Positions 16,496 to 24,833 of a stretch of DNA of 64,000 bases are shown piece by piece. The stretch lies in the NCBI RefSeq assembly GCF_001989615.1, contig NZ_CP019067.1, positions 806,001-870,000 of the forward strand, written 5' to 3'. The translations under genes and the position numbers were made by a program. The stretch is from Halorientalis sp. IM1011. GTDB taxonomy: Archaea; Halobacteriota; Halobacteria; Halobacteriales; Haloarculaceae. The notes below the pieces were generated by a model. That model saw only the letters and a list, made by a program, of their open reading frames with translations. It was not told where the DNA came from and did not search any database. Position 1 is the first letter of the stretch, and the number at the start of each line of letters is the position of its first letter.

Positions 16496-17215
16496 GTGGC
16501 GCTCCTGTTGGTCCGGGACGACCGGGAGTACCTGCTGGAGCGTGGCGAGCGCCTGGAGACGGACCTGGGAATCCTCGAGGTACCGGAGGACGCCGCGGCC
16601 GGCGAGGTCGTCACCACGCACCTCGAGGAGGCGTTCACGGTTCGAGAACTCCGGGGCCCGGACTGTTTCAACCACTTCGAGCGCACGGGCGCGCCGATGA
16701 TGCCGCGCGATATCGGACTGATCATGGGCCACACCGGCGTCTCCGAGGGCGACACGGTGCTCGACGCCGGTACGGGGACAGGCGTGCTCGCGGCGTACAT
16801 GGGGAGAGCGGGAGCCGACGTGGTCACCTACGAGCAGGACCCGGAGTTCGCCGATGTCGCCCGCGAGAACATGGAACTGGCCGGCGTCGACGACCGGGTC
16901 GACGTGCGGACGGGCGACGTAACCGAGGAGTTGGACGTGGGACCGGTGGACGTGGTGACCCTCGATACCGAGGACGCGCCGGCCGTCGTCGAACACGCCG
17001 CGGACCTGCTGAAACCCGGCGGGTGTCTCGCGGTCTACTCGCCGTTCGTCGAGGGGACGCGGGAGGTCGCCCGGACCGCTCGCGACGCGGGGCTGGAGGG
17101 GGTCGAGACGCTGGAGACGATCCAGCGGGAGATGGACTTCGACGACCGGGGCTCCCGGCCGTCGACGGCAGGCGTGGGTCACACCGGCTTCCTGACCTTC
17201 GCCCGTCGGGAGTGA
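16496..17215 (+). CDS. trmI: tRNA (adenine-N1)-methyltransferase, TrmI type
   Basis: 239 residues with a GTG start directly after the NAC stop. An N-terminal OB-like domain (LLLVRDDREYLLERGERLET) is followed by the Rossmann methyltransferase core: motif I VLDAGTGTGVLAAYMG, the acidic loop VVTYEQDPEFADVA and motif IV VTLDTEDAP. This is the archaeal TrmI pattern that makes m1A57/m1A58 in the T loop of tRNA. HFERTGAPMMPRDIGLIM is a typical substrate-pocket region. It is slightly shorter than bacterial TrmI. Confidence 0.92.
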   Translation: MALLLVRDDREYLLERGERLETDLGILEVPEDAAAGEVVTTHLEEAFTVRELRGPDCFNHFERTGAPMMPRDIGLIMGHTGVSEGDTVLDAGTGTGVLAAYMGRAGADVVTYEQDPEFADVARENMELAGVDDRVDVRTGDVTEELDVGPVDVVTLDTEDAPAVVEHAADLLKPGGCLAVYSPFVEGTREVARTARDAGLEGVETLETIQREMDFDDRGSRPSTAGVGHTGFLTFARRE

Positions 17216-17217
17216 CA

Positions 17218-17616
17218 ATGGTCGATCGACGCGATCCGAACCCGCAGGGGCTGCTCGGGGTCGTCGACGGTGCGCTCACGATGGCGACCGCGCCCGCCGT
17301 GGAGGCCGCCGCCAACCTGCTGGTGGATCTCGACGACGCGCGCCTGCGACTCCCATCGGTCGGTGGACCGGTACACATCGAGATCGAGCACCTGCGCGAG
17401 GCCGTCCGGATCGTCCGGAACGAGGGGGAGACGCTCGGGCAACTCGACGCGACGTTGCGGGCCGGCGGGTACACGGCGGAGGTGTACGTCGGGGAGACGC
17501 GGGTGGCGCTGCTGGGCGTCGGTGCCGATCCCGGACGGGTGAGCCGGTGGCTCGGTGACGGGCGAACGGAGTTGCTGGCGACCGGGGTCTGTGCGGCCGC
17601 CGTCAGGAGCCTCTAG
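17218..17616 (+). CDS. conserved-looking hypothetical protein in the nac-trmI operon
   Basis: 132 residues starting at ATG 17218, two bases after the trmI stop. It is amphipathic with mixed alpha/beta character (PVHIEIEHLREAVRIVRNEG, TLGQLDATLRAGGYTAEVYV, TRVALLGVGADPGRVSRWLG). There is no signal peptide or membrane helix. I do not recognise a family. The operon position suggests a link to translation or tRNA modification, which is only contextual. The stop shares its CTAG with the convergent gene. Confidence 0.72.
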   Translation: MVDRRDPNPQGLLGVVDGALTMATAPAVEAAANLLVDLDDARLRLPSVGGPVHIEIEHLREAVRIVRNEGETLGQLDATLRAGGYTAEVYVGETRVALLGVGADPGRVSRWLGDGRTELLATGVCAAAVRSL

Positions 17617-18212
17617 CGGACGGACTTGACCAGCGTGAGCAGTTCTTTGCGGAAGGAATCGGGATCGATGTCGATCCCCGGAATGGAGATACCGAGGAGA
17701 TCGGACAGCGACGCGGCGGGGTAGGCACCGCCGGCCAGTCGGAACTCGCCACCCGTCGACCAGACGGCGAGGTACCCCTCGACGGGTACGTCGACGACGC
17801 TGGTCTCGATGGCGGCGTCGTAGGCCTGCAGAGAGGCGCGATCGCCGGAGTCGACACGGATGCGATCGTGGCCGGCCTTCGAGATGTCGTCGAAGCCCCG
17901 TTCCTGCAGCCGCTCTCTGAACACCGAGTTGGCCTGCGTGCGGACGGTGGTGAAGACGGCTGCCGGACCGATAGTCGGCGGGAGCGTGGGGGTGAACTCC
18001 AGTCGGGTCGCGAAGAAGAAGCGCCACATCCGGTCGACGGCCCCGCCGGTGAGACTCGTTACTGTCGACCGGAGGTCGTCGTCGTCGTAGACGGCCGTGT
18101 GGCCGACGACGCGGGCGACCGGGAGCTCGAACACCGTCTCGCTCGACCTGTCGGTGACGGCCCAGCCGTCGAGGTGGTCGTCGGGCACCCGCGGGGTCCC
18201 GTCACCGCTCAT
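17613..18212 (-). CDS. hypothetical soluble protein next to TFS
   Basis: 199 residues, mixed composition, no membrane segment. Visible segments include TVFELPVARVVGHTAVYDDD, RFFFATRLEFTPTLPP and a C-terminal LLGISIPGIDIDPDSFRKEL. It starts 3 bp after the end of the TFS gene on the same strand, so the two are likely co-transcribed. No family is recognised. Sub-regions such as VEGYLAVWSTGGEFRLAGGA look like a small beta domain. Confidence 0.75.
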   Translation of the reverse strand: MSGDGTPRVPDDHLDGWAVTDRSSETVFELPVARVVGHTAVYDDDDLRSTVTSLTGGAVDRMWRFFFATRLEFTPTLPPTIGPAAVFTTVRTQANSVFRERLQERGFDDISKAGHDRIRVDSGDRASLQAYDAAIETSVVDVPVEGYLAVWSTGGEFRLAGGAYPAASLSDLLGISIPGIDIDPDSFRKELLTLVKSVR

Positions 18213-18215
18213 TCG

Positions 18216-18539
18216 TCAGTGGTCGTCCTCACGCCACTTGTGTTCACACTCGGTGCAGGTGAAGAACCGCGTCTCGCTCTCGTCGGCGGCGCGGATCTGC
18301 TTCATCTCCCAGAAGGCGCGGTCGTTACCGCACTCGGGACAGCGGGCTTCGGTGGTCGGCCCCATGTCCTCGGCGTCGACCTCGGAGGTGTCGATGACCT
18401 CGCTTTCCTCCTGGGACTGGGTGGAGGTCATCGCCGCCTCCGTCTCGGCGTCACGCGGCTTTTCGTACCCGCAGCTCCCGCAGATCCACATTCCGTCGTC
18501 CGTCTTCATCATCGAACCGCACTCGTCACAGAACTCCAT
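18216..18539 (-). CDS. tfs: transcription factor S (TFIIS-like RNA cleavage factor)
   Basis: 107 residues, two zinc ribbons. N-terminal ribbon: CDECGSMM and CGSCGYEKP. C-terminal ribbon: CPECGNDRAFWEMKQIRAAD and TRFFTCTECEHKW. The acidic Asp-Glu pair in RAADES is the catalytic loop that stimulates transcript cleavage by backtracked RNA polymerase. Length matches archaeal TFS. A TTTTAGG element about 30 bp upstream of the ATG looks like its promoter. Confidence 0.96.
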   Translation of the reverse strand: MEFCDECGSMMKTDDGMWICGSCGYEKPRDAETEAAMTSTQSQEESEVIDTSEVDAEDMGPTTEARCPECGNDRAFWEMKQIRAADESETRFFTCTECEHKWREDDH

Positions 18540-18679
18540 GTTAGCTACCAGTTACAGGATGCCCCCCTAAAACCCCCTCGGATCACACGGGACGCCACGA
18601 CTATCGGCCCCGATCTGGACGCCGCGGACGGGACAACCAAGCGAAGTGGACGAAGAGGGCGGAGTGACGCGAGAGGGGC

Positions 18680-19579
18680 TCAGTTGTTGGCCTGCCAGTC
18701 GTCGCAGGCTTCCATATCGGACATGACCTTCGTGTGGAGGGTGCAGGCGGGCCGGATCTCACCGTCTACCCGGACGTACTGGAAGTGTTCGCAGTTGCCG
18801 CAGTAGGCGTCGGGCTGGCCGCGGGTCTCGGCGGCCTCGACGACCTCGTCGGGGACGGGTTCGGCGTCTTCCATGCCGCCCGTCTGGGCCGCCGCACCGC
18901 CGTCGCTGGCCGCCTGTGCGCCGCCGGTCGGGGTGGCGGGCTCGTCGCGGGTGTAGAGTACGTCTTCCTCGTCGTCTTCGGAGCGGTTGGTCTGGGTCTG
19001 GACCTCGCCGTCGGGGTTCTGCCCGAACAGGCCGATTCCGCCGAGTCCGGGGACGGAGCCGGTGACTTCGAGGACGCGCGTGGTGCCCTCCTCGGTCACC
19101 TCCATCCGGACCGTGCCGCCGGGGTCGGTTCGGGTCTTGAAGTTGGCGACGGCGACGAACAGACACCAGAACAGCGTGATCGTCCCGAGGAAGTAGACGA
19201 CCACGACGGGCAGGGTGAGGTCCGGGCCGCTCGTCGAGCCGACCCACTCGTAGGGGTAGGCCTCGCGGAAGAGGACGACGCCGAACACCGAGAGACTCGC
19301 GCCGATCACGGCCGCCGCCCGGGCGCGCCGGGAAGCGGGGAGGACGCTGAAGCTCCCGAGGAAGGCCGCCGGCAACCCGAGTCCCGCGAGGACGCCGGCC
19401 AGTTCCCGCGCGCCGAAGGTCGTGAGGCCGAACTGATCGGCTAGCCCCGTCGTCGCGATGGCGATCGCGGCGACGACCATCGCCGCCCCGAGGCCGAACA
19501 GCGACAGCCCGAGGAATCGCCGGCGTCGACCCGCGACGCCGCCGACGCCGCCGTCGTAGACGTCCGTCAGGTTTGCCAT
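18680..19579 (-). CDS. membrane protein with C-terminal Cys/His cluster
   Basis: 299 residues from ATG 19579 (MANLTDVYDGG). Four to five membrane segments occupy the first 160 residues, then a soluble acidic linker. The C-terminal module has CGNCEHFQYVR, then CTLHTKVMSDMEACDDW, a Cys4/His pattern that looks like a small metal-binding or Fe-S site. It resembles a haloarchaeal family I recall as DUF7139 (not checked). Function unknown. About 110 bp separate it from the next gene on the same strand. Confidence 0.78.
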   Translation of the reverse strand: MANLTDVYDGGVGGVAGRRRRFLGLSLFGLGAAMVVAAIAIATTGLADQFGLTTFGARELAGVLAGLGLPAAFLGSFSVLPASRRARAAAVIGASLSVFGVVLFREAYPYEWVGSTSGPDLTLPVVVVYFLGTITLFWCLFVAVANFKTRTDPGGTVRMEVTEEGTTRVLEVTGSVPGLGGIGLFGQNPDGEVQTQTNRSEDDEEDVLYTRDEPATPTGGAQAASDGGAAAQTGGMEDAEPVPDEVVEAAETRGQPDAYCGNCEHFQYVRVDGEIRPACTLHTKVMSDMEACDDWQANN

Positions 19580-19690
19580 GCGGGGCGGTACGTGACCGGT
19601 CCACAAAACAACCCGTCAGACACGCGGCAGACGAACGGGTGCGCCGCCGTCGGGCATCGCGACCGGGAGGAGAACGGCAGCGTAGCGGTC

Positions 19691-20626
19691 TCAGGCCCCC
19701 GCAACGGCCCGTCCGGAGCCCGTGATCCGGACGGTCGTGCTGGCGCGCTCGGCGTCCGAGGGGACGAAGATGTCGACGTCGACGGGTTTCGTGGCGCCAG
19801 GTCTGACGAGGCCGACGTCACAGGTCCGACTAATGATGGGAGCGTCGTCGGCGTCCTGCAACGTGACAGTGGCTTCCACCTCGGCTGCTTCACCCTCGTT
19901 GGTTACGCCGAGTTCGACGTGTGCGAGTTGGCTCTGGAGTGCCCTCACGTCGGCCTCGTTGCCATCCCCGTCGTAGAACGTGACGCGCTCGAGCGTGAGA
20001 TGGTCGCTCCTGGAACTGATGTACCGGAAGAGTCGGTCCGAGATGTCCTCGTATATCCTGTCCCCTTCGGAGCCGTCCTCGAAGAGGGTGCCGATCGGAT
20101 TGAGGTCGGCCCGCAGGTCGCTGGCGATGGTCGCACGGTTCTGCGTGTTGGTCTTCAAACGGAGGTAGTCGCTGACGAACGCGTCGAACTCACTCGGGAG
20201 GGTCCCATCGTACATGTCGGCGTAGGCCCGGAGTTCCGCGTCGAAGTTTATCAACGGTGGCAGGGGTGCAGAACGTCCCGCCTCGGGAACCCACGGCCTG
20301 GCGGCCGGCCGACGGTCGACAGCCTCCGGCGGGGCGGACGCGGCGATCCGCTCGAAGTAGCCGAGGCCGTCGAGAATCGACCCGAAGACGGCACTGAGGA
20401 CGGTGACGAAGATCACGCCGGCCGTGAGCAGGTGCGAGACCGGCGGCGGGAGCGTGAACTGGAACAGCGCGATGAACACGCAGGTCACCATCCCGACGAC
20501 GAGGAGGAACGAGCCGAGATTGGGGTCTCTGCCGGTGAGAAACTCGATGCTGTCGAGGAACGCCGAGTCGGCCGCCGTGTCTGGCGGTGAATCGGGTCGG
20601 TCCCCGGATCGTTCTCGCTGGCTCAC
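19691..20626 (-). CDS. membrane-anchored protein with extracytoplasmic-type C-terminal domain
   Basis: 311 residues. I choose the GTG at 20626 because its GTGA overlaps the upstream gene's stop by 4 bp; the longer frame starting at 20704 would run far into that gene. Two hydrophobic segments lie near residues 33-75 (LLVVGMVTCVFIALFQFTLP and LLTAGVIFVTVLSAVFGSIL). The C-terminal 100 residues look like a beta-sandwich (LAHVELGVTNEGEAAEVEAT). Function unknown. It forms a two-gene unit with the small membrane gene upstream. Confidence 0.72.
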   Translation of the reverse strand: MSQRERSGDRPDSPPDTAADSAFLDSIEFLTGRDPNLGSFLLVVGMVTCVFIALFQFTLPPPVSHLLTAGVIFVTVLSAVFGSILDGLGYFERIAASAPPEAVDRRPAARPWVPEAGRSAPLPPLINFDAELRAYADMYDGTLPSEFDAFVSDYLRLKTNTQNRATIASDLRADLNPIGTLFEDGSEGDRIYEDISDRLFRYISSRSDHLTLERVTFYDGDGNEADVRALQSQLAHVELGVTNEGEAAEVEATVTLQDADDAPIISRTCDVGLVRPGATKPVDVDIFVPSDAERASTTVRITGSGRAVAGA

Positions 20627-20871
20627 TGGCCAGACACCCCCGTGACGTCGGCGTTCTTCGCCTCGGCGGCACGCCGGAGCACCTGGACGAGGTGTGAAAC
20701 CCACAGGCCAGCGGTAAACCCGAACAGCGTCCCGACGGTGGTGATGCGGATGGTTTCTTCGAGCGGCGCGAACGCGACGCCGATACAGAGCACCCCGAAG
20801 ATGAACATGAGGGCGTATTGGACGCGTGTCTCCCGGTTCACGCGTCGTATCTCTTCGAGCATAACGGCCAT
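20623..20871 (-). CDS. small two-helix membrane protein
   Basis: 82 residues with two membrane segments (YALMFIFGVLCIGVAFAPL and TTVGTLFGFTAGLWVSHLVQ). It begins MAVMLEEIRRVNRETRVQ; the second ATG at 20862 is also possible. Translationally coupled to the following gene by a GTGA overlap. Function unknown; probably a partner of the larger membrane protein. Confidence 0.72.
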   Translation of the reverse strand: MAVMLEEIRRVNRETRVQYALMFIFGVLCIGVAFAPLEETIRITTVGTLFGFTAGLWVSHLVQVLRRAAEAKNADVTGVSGQ

Positions 20872-21159
20872 CTAGAAGCCTCGGAGCATATTAACTCTGT
20901 TGTCTGACATAAGTTGCCGAATGGATATCACAAGCTACTGTCCGATACTTCTTATATCCAGGGTAGAGGCCCTTTAGTACCATAAAAGACGATATGCAGA
21001 GGGCCGAGGAGCGGACGTTCCACCTCGACTATATTTGCTCAGATATCTTACCCTTTGTGCTCTGCACACCGTGGATCCGCTCGAGGCGTCGTGAGCAGCG
21101 ACAGACCGAAGGGCCACGGTCGTGTATCTAAATCCACCCCTAACGGGATTCTCACGAAC
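20872..21159. other. divergent promoter region before the phosphate permease
   Basis: 288 bp, clearly AT-richer than its flanks. TATA-like stretches occur near 20950 (CTTATATCC), 20981 (CATAAAAG) and 21124 (TATCTAAAT). The last lies about 32 bp upstream of the permease ATG. A 44-codon open frame from 20995 to about 21129 exists, but its composition is not haloarchaeal. I regard the region as regulatory, not coding. Confidence 0.45.
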
Positions 21160-22407
21160 ATGGTCTCGACACTCGTCGCCGTCGGACTGCTGGTGGCTGC
21201 GTTCGTCGGCTACAACATCGGCGGATCCTCGACCGGGGTGGCGTTCGGCCCCGCGGTCGGCAGTCGGATCGTACGGAAGACGACCGCGGCGGCGCTGTTC
21301 ACGGCCTTCGCCTTCGTCGGCGCGTGGACTGTCGGGCGCAACGTCATCGACACCATGAGCGACGGGATCGTCCCCGCCGCGCAGTTCTCGCCCGTCGCCA
21401 GCGTCGGCGTCCTCTTTTTCACCGGACTGGCACTGCTGATCTCGAACATCTACGGCGTCCCCGCATCCACGTCGATGACTGCCGTCGGTGCCATCGTCGG
21501 CCTGGGGCTTGCGACGGGGACGCTCGACGCGGCGCTGATGTTCACCATCGTCTCGGCGTGGATCGTCGCGCCGCTGATCGGCTTCGCCGTCGGTGCCGTC
21601 ATCGGCCGCTATCTCTACCCCCACCTGGACGCCCGACTCGCGTTCGGGCGGATGCGCGACCCACTCTTGCGGATCGATCGCTCCGGTGCCGTCCCGCGAC
21701 CCGGGCTCAACGAGAACGCCTCTCGACGGGACCTGGTCGGCGCTGCCCTCGTCCTCGTGATCGCCTGCTACATGGGCTTTTCCGCGGGCGCTTCGAACGC
21801 CGCCAACGCGGTCGCGCCGCTGGTCGGCAACGGCTCGATCTCGATGAACCAGGGCATCCTGCTGGCGGTCGGGGCCATCGGCCTCGGCGGGTTCACCATC
21901 GCCCGACGGACGCTTGCGACCGTCGGCAACGACATCACCGACCTGCCGATCCTCGCGGCGTTGATCGTCTCGCTCGTCGGCGCGACGATCATCACCGTCC
22001 TCTCACACCTGGGGATCCCGGCAAGCCTGGCGGTGAGCACGACCTGCTGTATCATCGGGCTGGGCTGGGGCCGGGCCAGCCGGACCGCGACGCTGACGGA
22101 TCTGGCGAAACCGACGCCACTGGGCGAGGCAGAGACGGACCTGGCGACGGGATCGCTGGCTGCCTCACCGGCCGGCGAAGAGGGAGCGGGCCCGACCGTC
22201 GGCGAACTCGCCAGCGGCGAGGCCGAAGCGCCGACCGAACCGCCCGAGACAGCCGAGGTTCCCGGGATCGGGACAGAGGAACTCGAGGAAGTGACCGCCG
22301 AGAGCCTGTTCGACCCGGCCGCGACGGCCCGGATCGTCACGCTGTGGATCCTCTCGCCCGTGCTGTCGGTCGTCGGTTCCTACCTGCTGTTCGCCCTCCT
22401 TCTGTGA
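21160..22407 (+). CDS. pit: inorganic phosphate transporter, PiT family
   Basis: 415 residues, about ten membrane segments arranged as the two inverted halves of the PiT family. The repeated signature appears as AFVGYNIGGSSTGVAFGPAVG in the first half and GFSAGASNAANAVAPLVG in the second, each providing Asn and Ser/Thr residues of the ion/phosphate pathway. A soluble acidic loop (about residues 310-385) precedes the last helix. ATG 21160 is chosen because the first membrane segment begins there. It would import phosphate with H+ or Na+. The UspA gene follows after 36 bp. Confidence 0.9.
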   Translation: MVSTLVAVGLLVAAFVGYNIGGSSTGVAFGPAVGSRIVRKTTAAALFTAFAFVGAWTVGRNVIDTMSDGIVPAAQFSPVASVGVLFFTGLALLISNIYGVPASTSMTAVGAIVGLGLATGTLDAALMFTIVSAWIVAPLIGFAVGAVIGRYLYPHLDARLAFGRMRDPLLRIDRSGAVPRPGLNENASRRDLVGAALVLVIACYMGFSAGASNAANAVAPLVGNGSISMNQGILLAVGAIGLGGFTIARRTLATVGNDITDLPILAALIVSLVGATIITVLSHLGIPASLAVSTTCCIIGLGWGRASRTATLTDLAKPTPLGEAETDLATGSLAASPAGEEGAGPTVGELASGEAEAPTEPPETAEVPGIGTEELEEVTAESLFDPAATARIVTLWILSPVLSVVGSYLLFALLL

Positions 22408-22443
22408 CCCAACACGTTTGTCGGCGTCCGACGTAGGGGACGT

Positions 22444-22857
22444 ATGCGCGTACTCGTTCCGATGGACGATTCGGAGATGGCCGAACACGCTCTCGAATAC
22501 GCTCTCGACGTGTTCGACGACGCCGAGATAACCGTTCTAACCGTCGTCGGCGAACCCTCGTTCTGGTGGGGCGAGGCGACGTCTATCGCACTCGCCGACG
22601 ACATGGAAACAGCGGCCGAGGAACACGGGCAGGCGGTCGCGGACCGGGCCGACGAGATTGCCGCCGAACACGACACCGAGATCGACGTGACCGTCCGGAC
22701 CGGCCACCCGGCGCGGGCCATCCTCGGCGCCGCCGACGACTACGATACCATCGTCCTCGGCACCCACGGCGGATCGATGGCGGACCAGCTGGTGATCGGC
22801 AACGTCGCCGAGAAAGTGTTCCGGCGAGCGCCGGTGCCGGTGACCGTCGTTCGGTGA
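22444..22857 (+). CDS. universal stress protein, UspA family
   Basis: 137 residues, the usual single-domain length. The N-terminal MRVLVPMDDSEMAEHALEYAL and the C-terminal nucleotide-binding loop GTHGGSMADQLVIGNVAEKV (the ATP-type G-2X-G-9X-G pattern) are typical. C-terminal PVPVTVVR forms the dimer strand. Co-oriented with the phosphate permease and possibly co-transcribed. The specific role is not predictable. Confidence 0.92.
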   Translation: MRVLVPMDDSEMAEHALEYALDVFDDAEITVLTVVGEPSFWWGEATSIALADDMETAAEEHGQAVADRADEIAAEHDTEIDVTVRTGHPARAILGAADDYDTIVLGTHGGSMADQLVIGNVAEKVFRRAPVPVTVVR

Positions 22858-22878
22858 TCGCCGAACGCGGTCGACGAC

Positions 22879-24225
22879 TCAGGACAGCAGCGTCGAGCCG
22901 TCGAAGGCCGTCCGGTCGTAGTCGAGGTCCAGCAGGTCCATCAGCGTCGGCGCGATGTCCAGCAGGTCGGCGTCCTCGATGCGCGCGTCGGGGTCGTCGA
23001 CGAACAGGCAGGCGTTGTCGAAGCTGTGCATGCCGTTGCGGGGCCCCTTCCCGAACACGTCGTCGTCGCCCTTGAACCCGGATTTCAGATCGAAGCCGTG
23101 GTTCGGGACGACCACGAGGTCGGGGGCGATGTCGGCGTGGTCGCCACGGAAGGCGTCCTCCTTGGTGACGACGCGGTCGGCGACCTCGTTGCCGTCCGGA
23201 CCCTCCAGTGCCTCGAGTTCGGCCTGGAGTTCGTCACGGACCGCCTCGTACTCCGCTTCGGGGACGCTCCCGCGCGGTTCGCGGTCTTCGAGGTTGATGT
23301 AGAAGCGGCCGGGGATGAGCGAGTAGGCCTTCGTTTCCTCGGCGATGTCACCGAGTTCGTCGTGGTCGTCGTCCTCGTAGCTGAGCCAGCCGTTCTCGGC
23401 GAGCCACTCGTTGCAGTGGACCTCGTAGTTCAGCGTGGTGAACCCGTGGTCGGAGGCGACGACCATCGTCACGTCGTCGGGGAGCAGCTCGCGCATCTCG
23501 CCCAGGTACTGGTCGACCTTGCGGTAGAACTCGAGGAACTCCTCCTTGTACTCGCCGTCTTTCTCGTAGTCCTCGAACAGGAAGTGGTTAACCCGGTCGG
23601 TCGTCATGTAGACGCCGAAAAACAGGTCCCAGTCGTCCTGTTCGATGTAGTTTTTGAACGCCTCGTGGTTGCGGTCGATGGTCTCGTGGGCGTCCTCGAT
23701 GAACTCGGACTTGTCGTCGTCGTGGCCGAGTTTGGCGTTGACGTCGATGCGGTAGTCGATGTCTTCCAGATACTCCCGGAGGTCGTCGGGGTAGGCCGCC
23801 TTGTCGATACCGGGTGAGAGAAAGCCCGAGACCATCCGCTGGACGTCACGCTGTGGCGGGAACGTGACGGGAACGTTCATCACCGTCGCCTGCCGGTCGG
23901 CGTCCTGGACGCGATCCCAGATCCGGGTCGCCTGTACGTCCCGCCCCATCGGGACGTACGTGTCGTAGGACCCCACTTCCCGATCCTGGAAGCCGTAGAC
24001 GCCGGTCTCACCGGGGTTGACGCCGGTCGTCAACGACGGCCAACAGGCGCTCGATTCCGGCGGGACGATGCTGTCGATAGCCCCCGCACTCCCCTCGTCG
24101 GCCAGCGCCGCGAGGTTCTCGAACTCGTCGAAATGCTCCGAAAGCATGCTGTACGGAACCCCGTCGATGCCGAAGAAGGCAACACGGGGACCGTCGTCGC
24201 CACGAAGCCGATCGAACAGACCCAT
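22879..24225 (-). CDS. alkaline-phosphatase-superfamily phosphodiesterase/nucleotide pyrophosphatase-like protein
   Basis: 448 residues starting at ATG 24225. Metal-site motifs of the superfamily: Asp in VAFFGIDGVPYSML, a nucleophile region ESSACWPSLTTG, then TDRVNHFLFED and VVASDHGFTT, plus a C-terminal His segment PDLVVVPNHGFDLKSG and NGMHSFDNACLFVDD. The nucleophile position appears as Ser instead of the common Thr. Members of this branch hydrolyse nucleotide diesters or transfer phosphoglycerol-type groups; the substrate is unknown here. There is no signal peptide, so it is probably cytoplasmic. Confidence 0.85.
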   Translation of the reverse strand: MGLFDRLRGDDGPRVAFFGIDGVPYSMLSEHFDEFENLAALADEGSAGAIDSIVPPESSACWPSLTTGVNPGETGVYGFQDREVGSYDTYVPMGRDVQATRIWDRVQDADRQATVMNVPVTFPPQRDVQRMVSGFLSPGIDKAAYPDDLREYLEDIDYRIDVNAKLGHDDDKSEFIEDAHETIDRNHEAFKNYIEQDDWDLFFGVYMTTDRVNHFLFEDYEKDGEYKEEFLEFYRKVDQYLGEMRELLPDDVTMVVASDHGFTTLNYEVHCNEWLAENGWLSYEDDDHDELGDIAEETKAYSLIPGRFYINLEDREPRGSVPEAEYEAVRDELQAELEALEGPDGNEVADRVVTKEDAFRGDHADIAPDLVVVPNHGFDLKSGFKGDDDVFGKGPRNGMHSFDNACLFVDDPDARIEDADLLDIAPTLMDLLDLDYDRTAFDGSTLLS

Positions 24226-24314
24226 ACCGGTCGTTACCGGGACCGGGCACAAGAAGCTTCTTTTCGCGGTGGAATACCGACGCCCGTACGGGACACCGGC
24301 AAAACATGTCCGTA

Positions 24315-24419
24315 CTACCGATCTGTCTCCTCGTCGACCGACCGCTCCTCGCGGGACTCGAAGTTCTCCGGGACCACCGTCACGTGGGACACGCCGACGG
24401 GTTGTGGTTCAGTCGCCAT
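24315..24419 (-). CDS. 34-residue small protein candidate
   Basis: ATG at 24419, stop TAG at 24315-24317. The protein begins MATEPQPVGVSHVTVVPENF and ends in an acidic and basic SREERSVDEETDR. Reasons to believe it: strongly biased third positions like the neighbours, an acidic composition, and a TATA-like TAATTATTA on the same strand about 33 bp before the ATG, in a gap otherwise without genes. I cannot name a family. It may be a haloarchaeal microprotein missed by size cut-offs. Confidence 0.6.
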   Translation of the reverse strand: MATEPQPVGVSHVTVVPENFESREERSVDEETDR

Positions 24420-24447
24420 CACGTCCCGAGATACGGTCCCCGCCCTC

Positions 24448-24456
24448 TAATAATTA
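24448..24456 (-). promoter_or_regulatory. TATA-like element of the 34-aa gene
   Basis: TAATTATTA on the minus strand, centred about 33 bp before the ATG at 24419, in an AT-rich patch that contrasts with the surrounding GC-rich DNA. Confidence 0.5.
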
Positions 24457-24592
24457 CCCATAATCATAATACATGCGGGCCGGAGAGCGAATAACTGTGA
24501 GGTATCGGCGGTGCGGACCGACGACGGATCGGCGGCGGACATCACTGCCCCGCAGGTGGGCTGGCGGCGTCGTGGCTGCTGGGTGGCAGAGA

Positions 24593-24710
24593 GTGGTCCC
24601 GGATTCCTTTGCCGAAAGCTCGGGTAGGTTGCGGGACGTGGGCCGATACCCTGGGCTTTCGGTGGCCGAGTAGGCAGCGGCGTGTCGTCGGCCGGTTCCG
24701 CGGGGACCAC
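24593..24710. other. long nested stem-loop in an intergenic gap
   Basis: Outer arms GTGGTCCC (24593-24600) and GGGACCAC (24703-24710) pair perfectly. Inside them GGATTCC can pair loosely with GGTTCC. An inner hairpin has arms CCGAAAGC (24612-24619) and GCTTTCGG (24655-24662), continued by GGGTA with TACCC. The gap between the small gene and the ATP-grasp gene (24420-24833) otherwise holds only promoter-like elements. It could be a structured RNA, but it lacks signature motifs of RNase P or SRP RNA. Confidence 0.4.
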
Positions 24711-24800
24711 ACCGATGACAGGTCAGCCGTAAAACCGTCGTACTGGCGTTCTGTCGCCGAGCCGTCCCGTTCTACCTCGACGACGCGGGAACAACGGACC

Positions 24801-24810
24801 AATACTAATC
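24801..24810 (+). promoter_or_regulatory. TATA-like element of the ATP-grasp gene
   Basis: AATACTAATC lies about 29 bp upstream of the ATG at 24834. It supports that start and a leaderless transcript. Confidence 0.5.
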
Positions 24811-24833
24811 CCCGTCGCCGTGGCGGAGTGGGT

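Noticed and set aside
20995-21129. 44-codon frame before the phosphate permease
   Set aside because: Lies in an AT-rich regulatory region, with Cys- and Ile-rich translation unlike neighbouring proteins.
24476-24833. RNase P or SRP RNA gene
   Set aside because: Length and pairing are suggestive, but the conserved motifs of both RNAs are absent on both strands.
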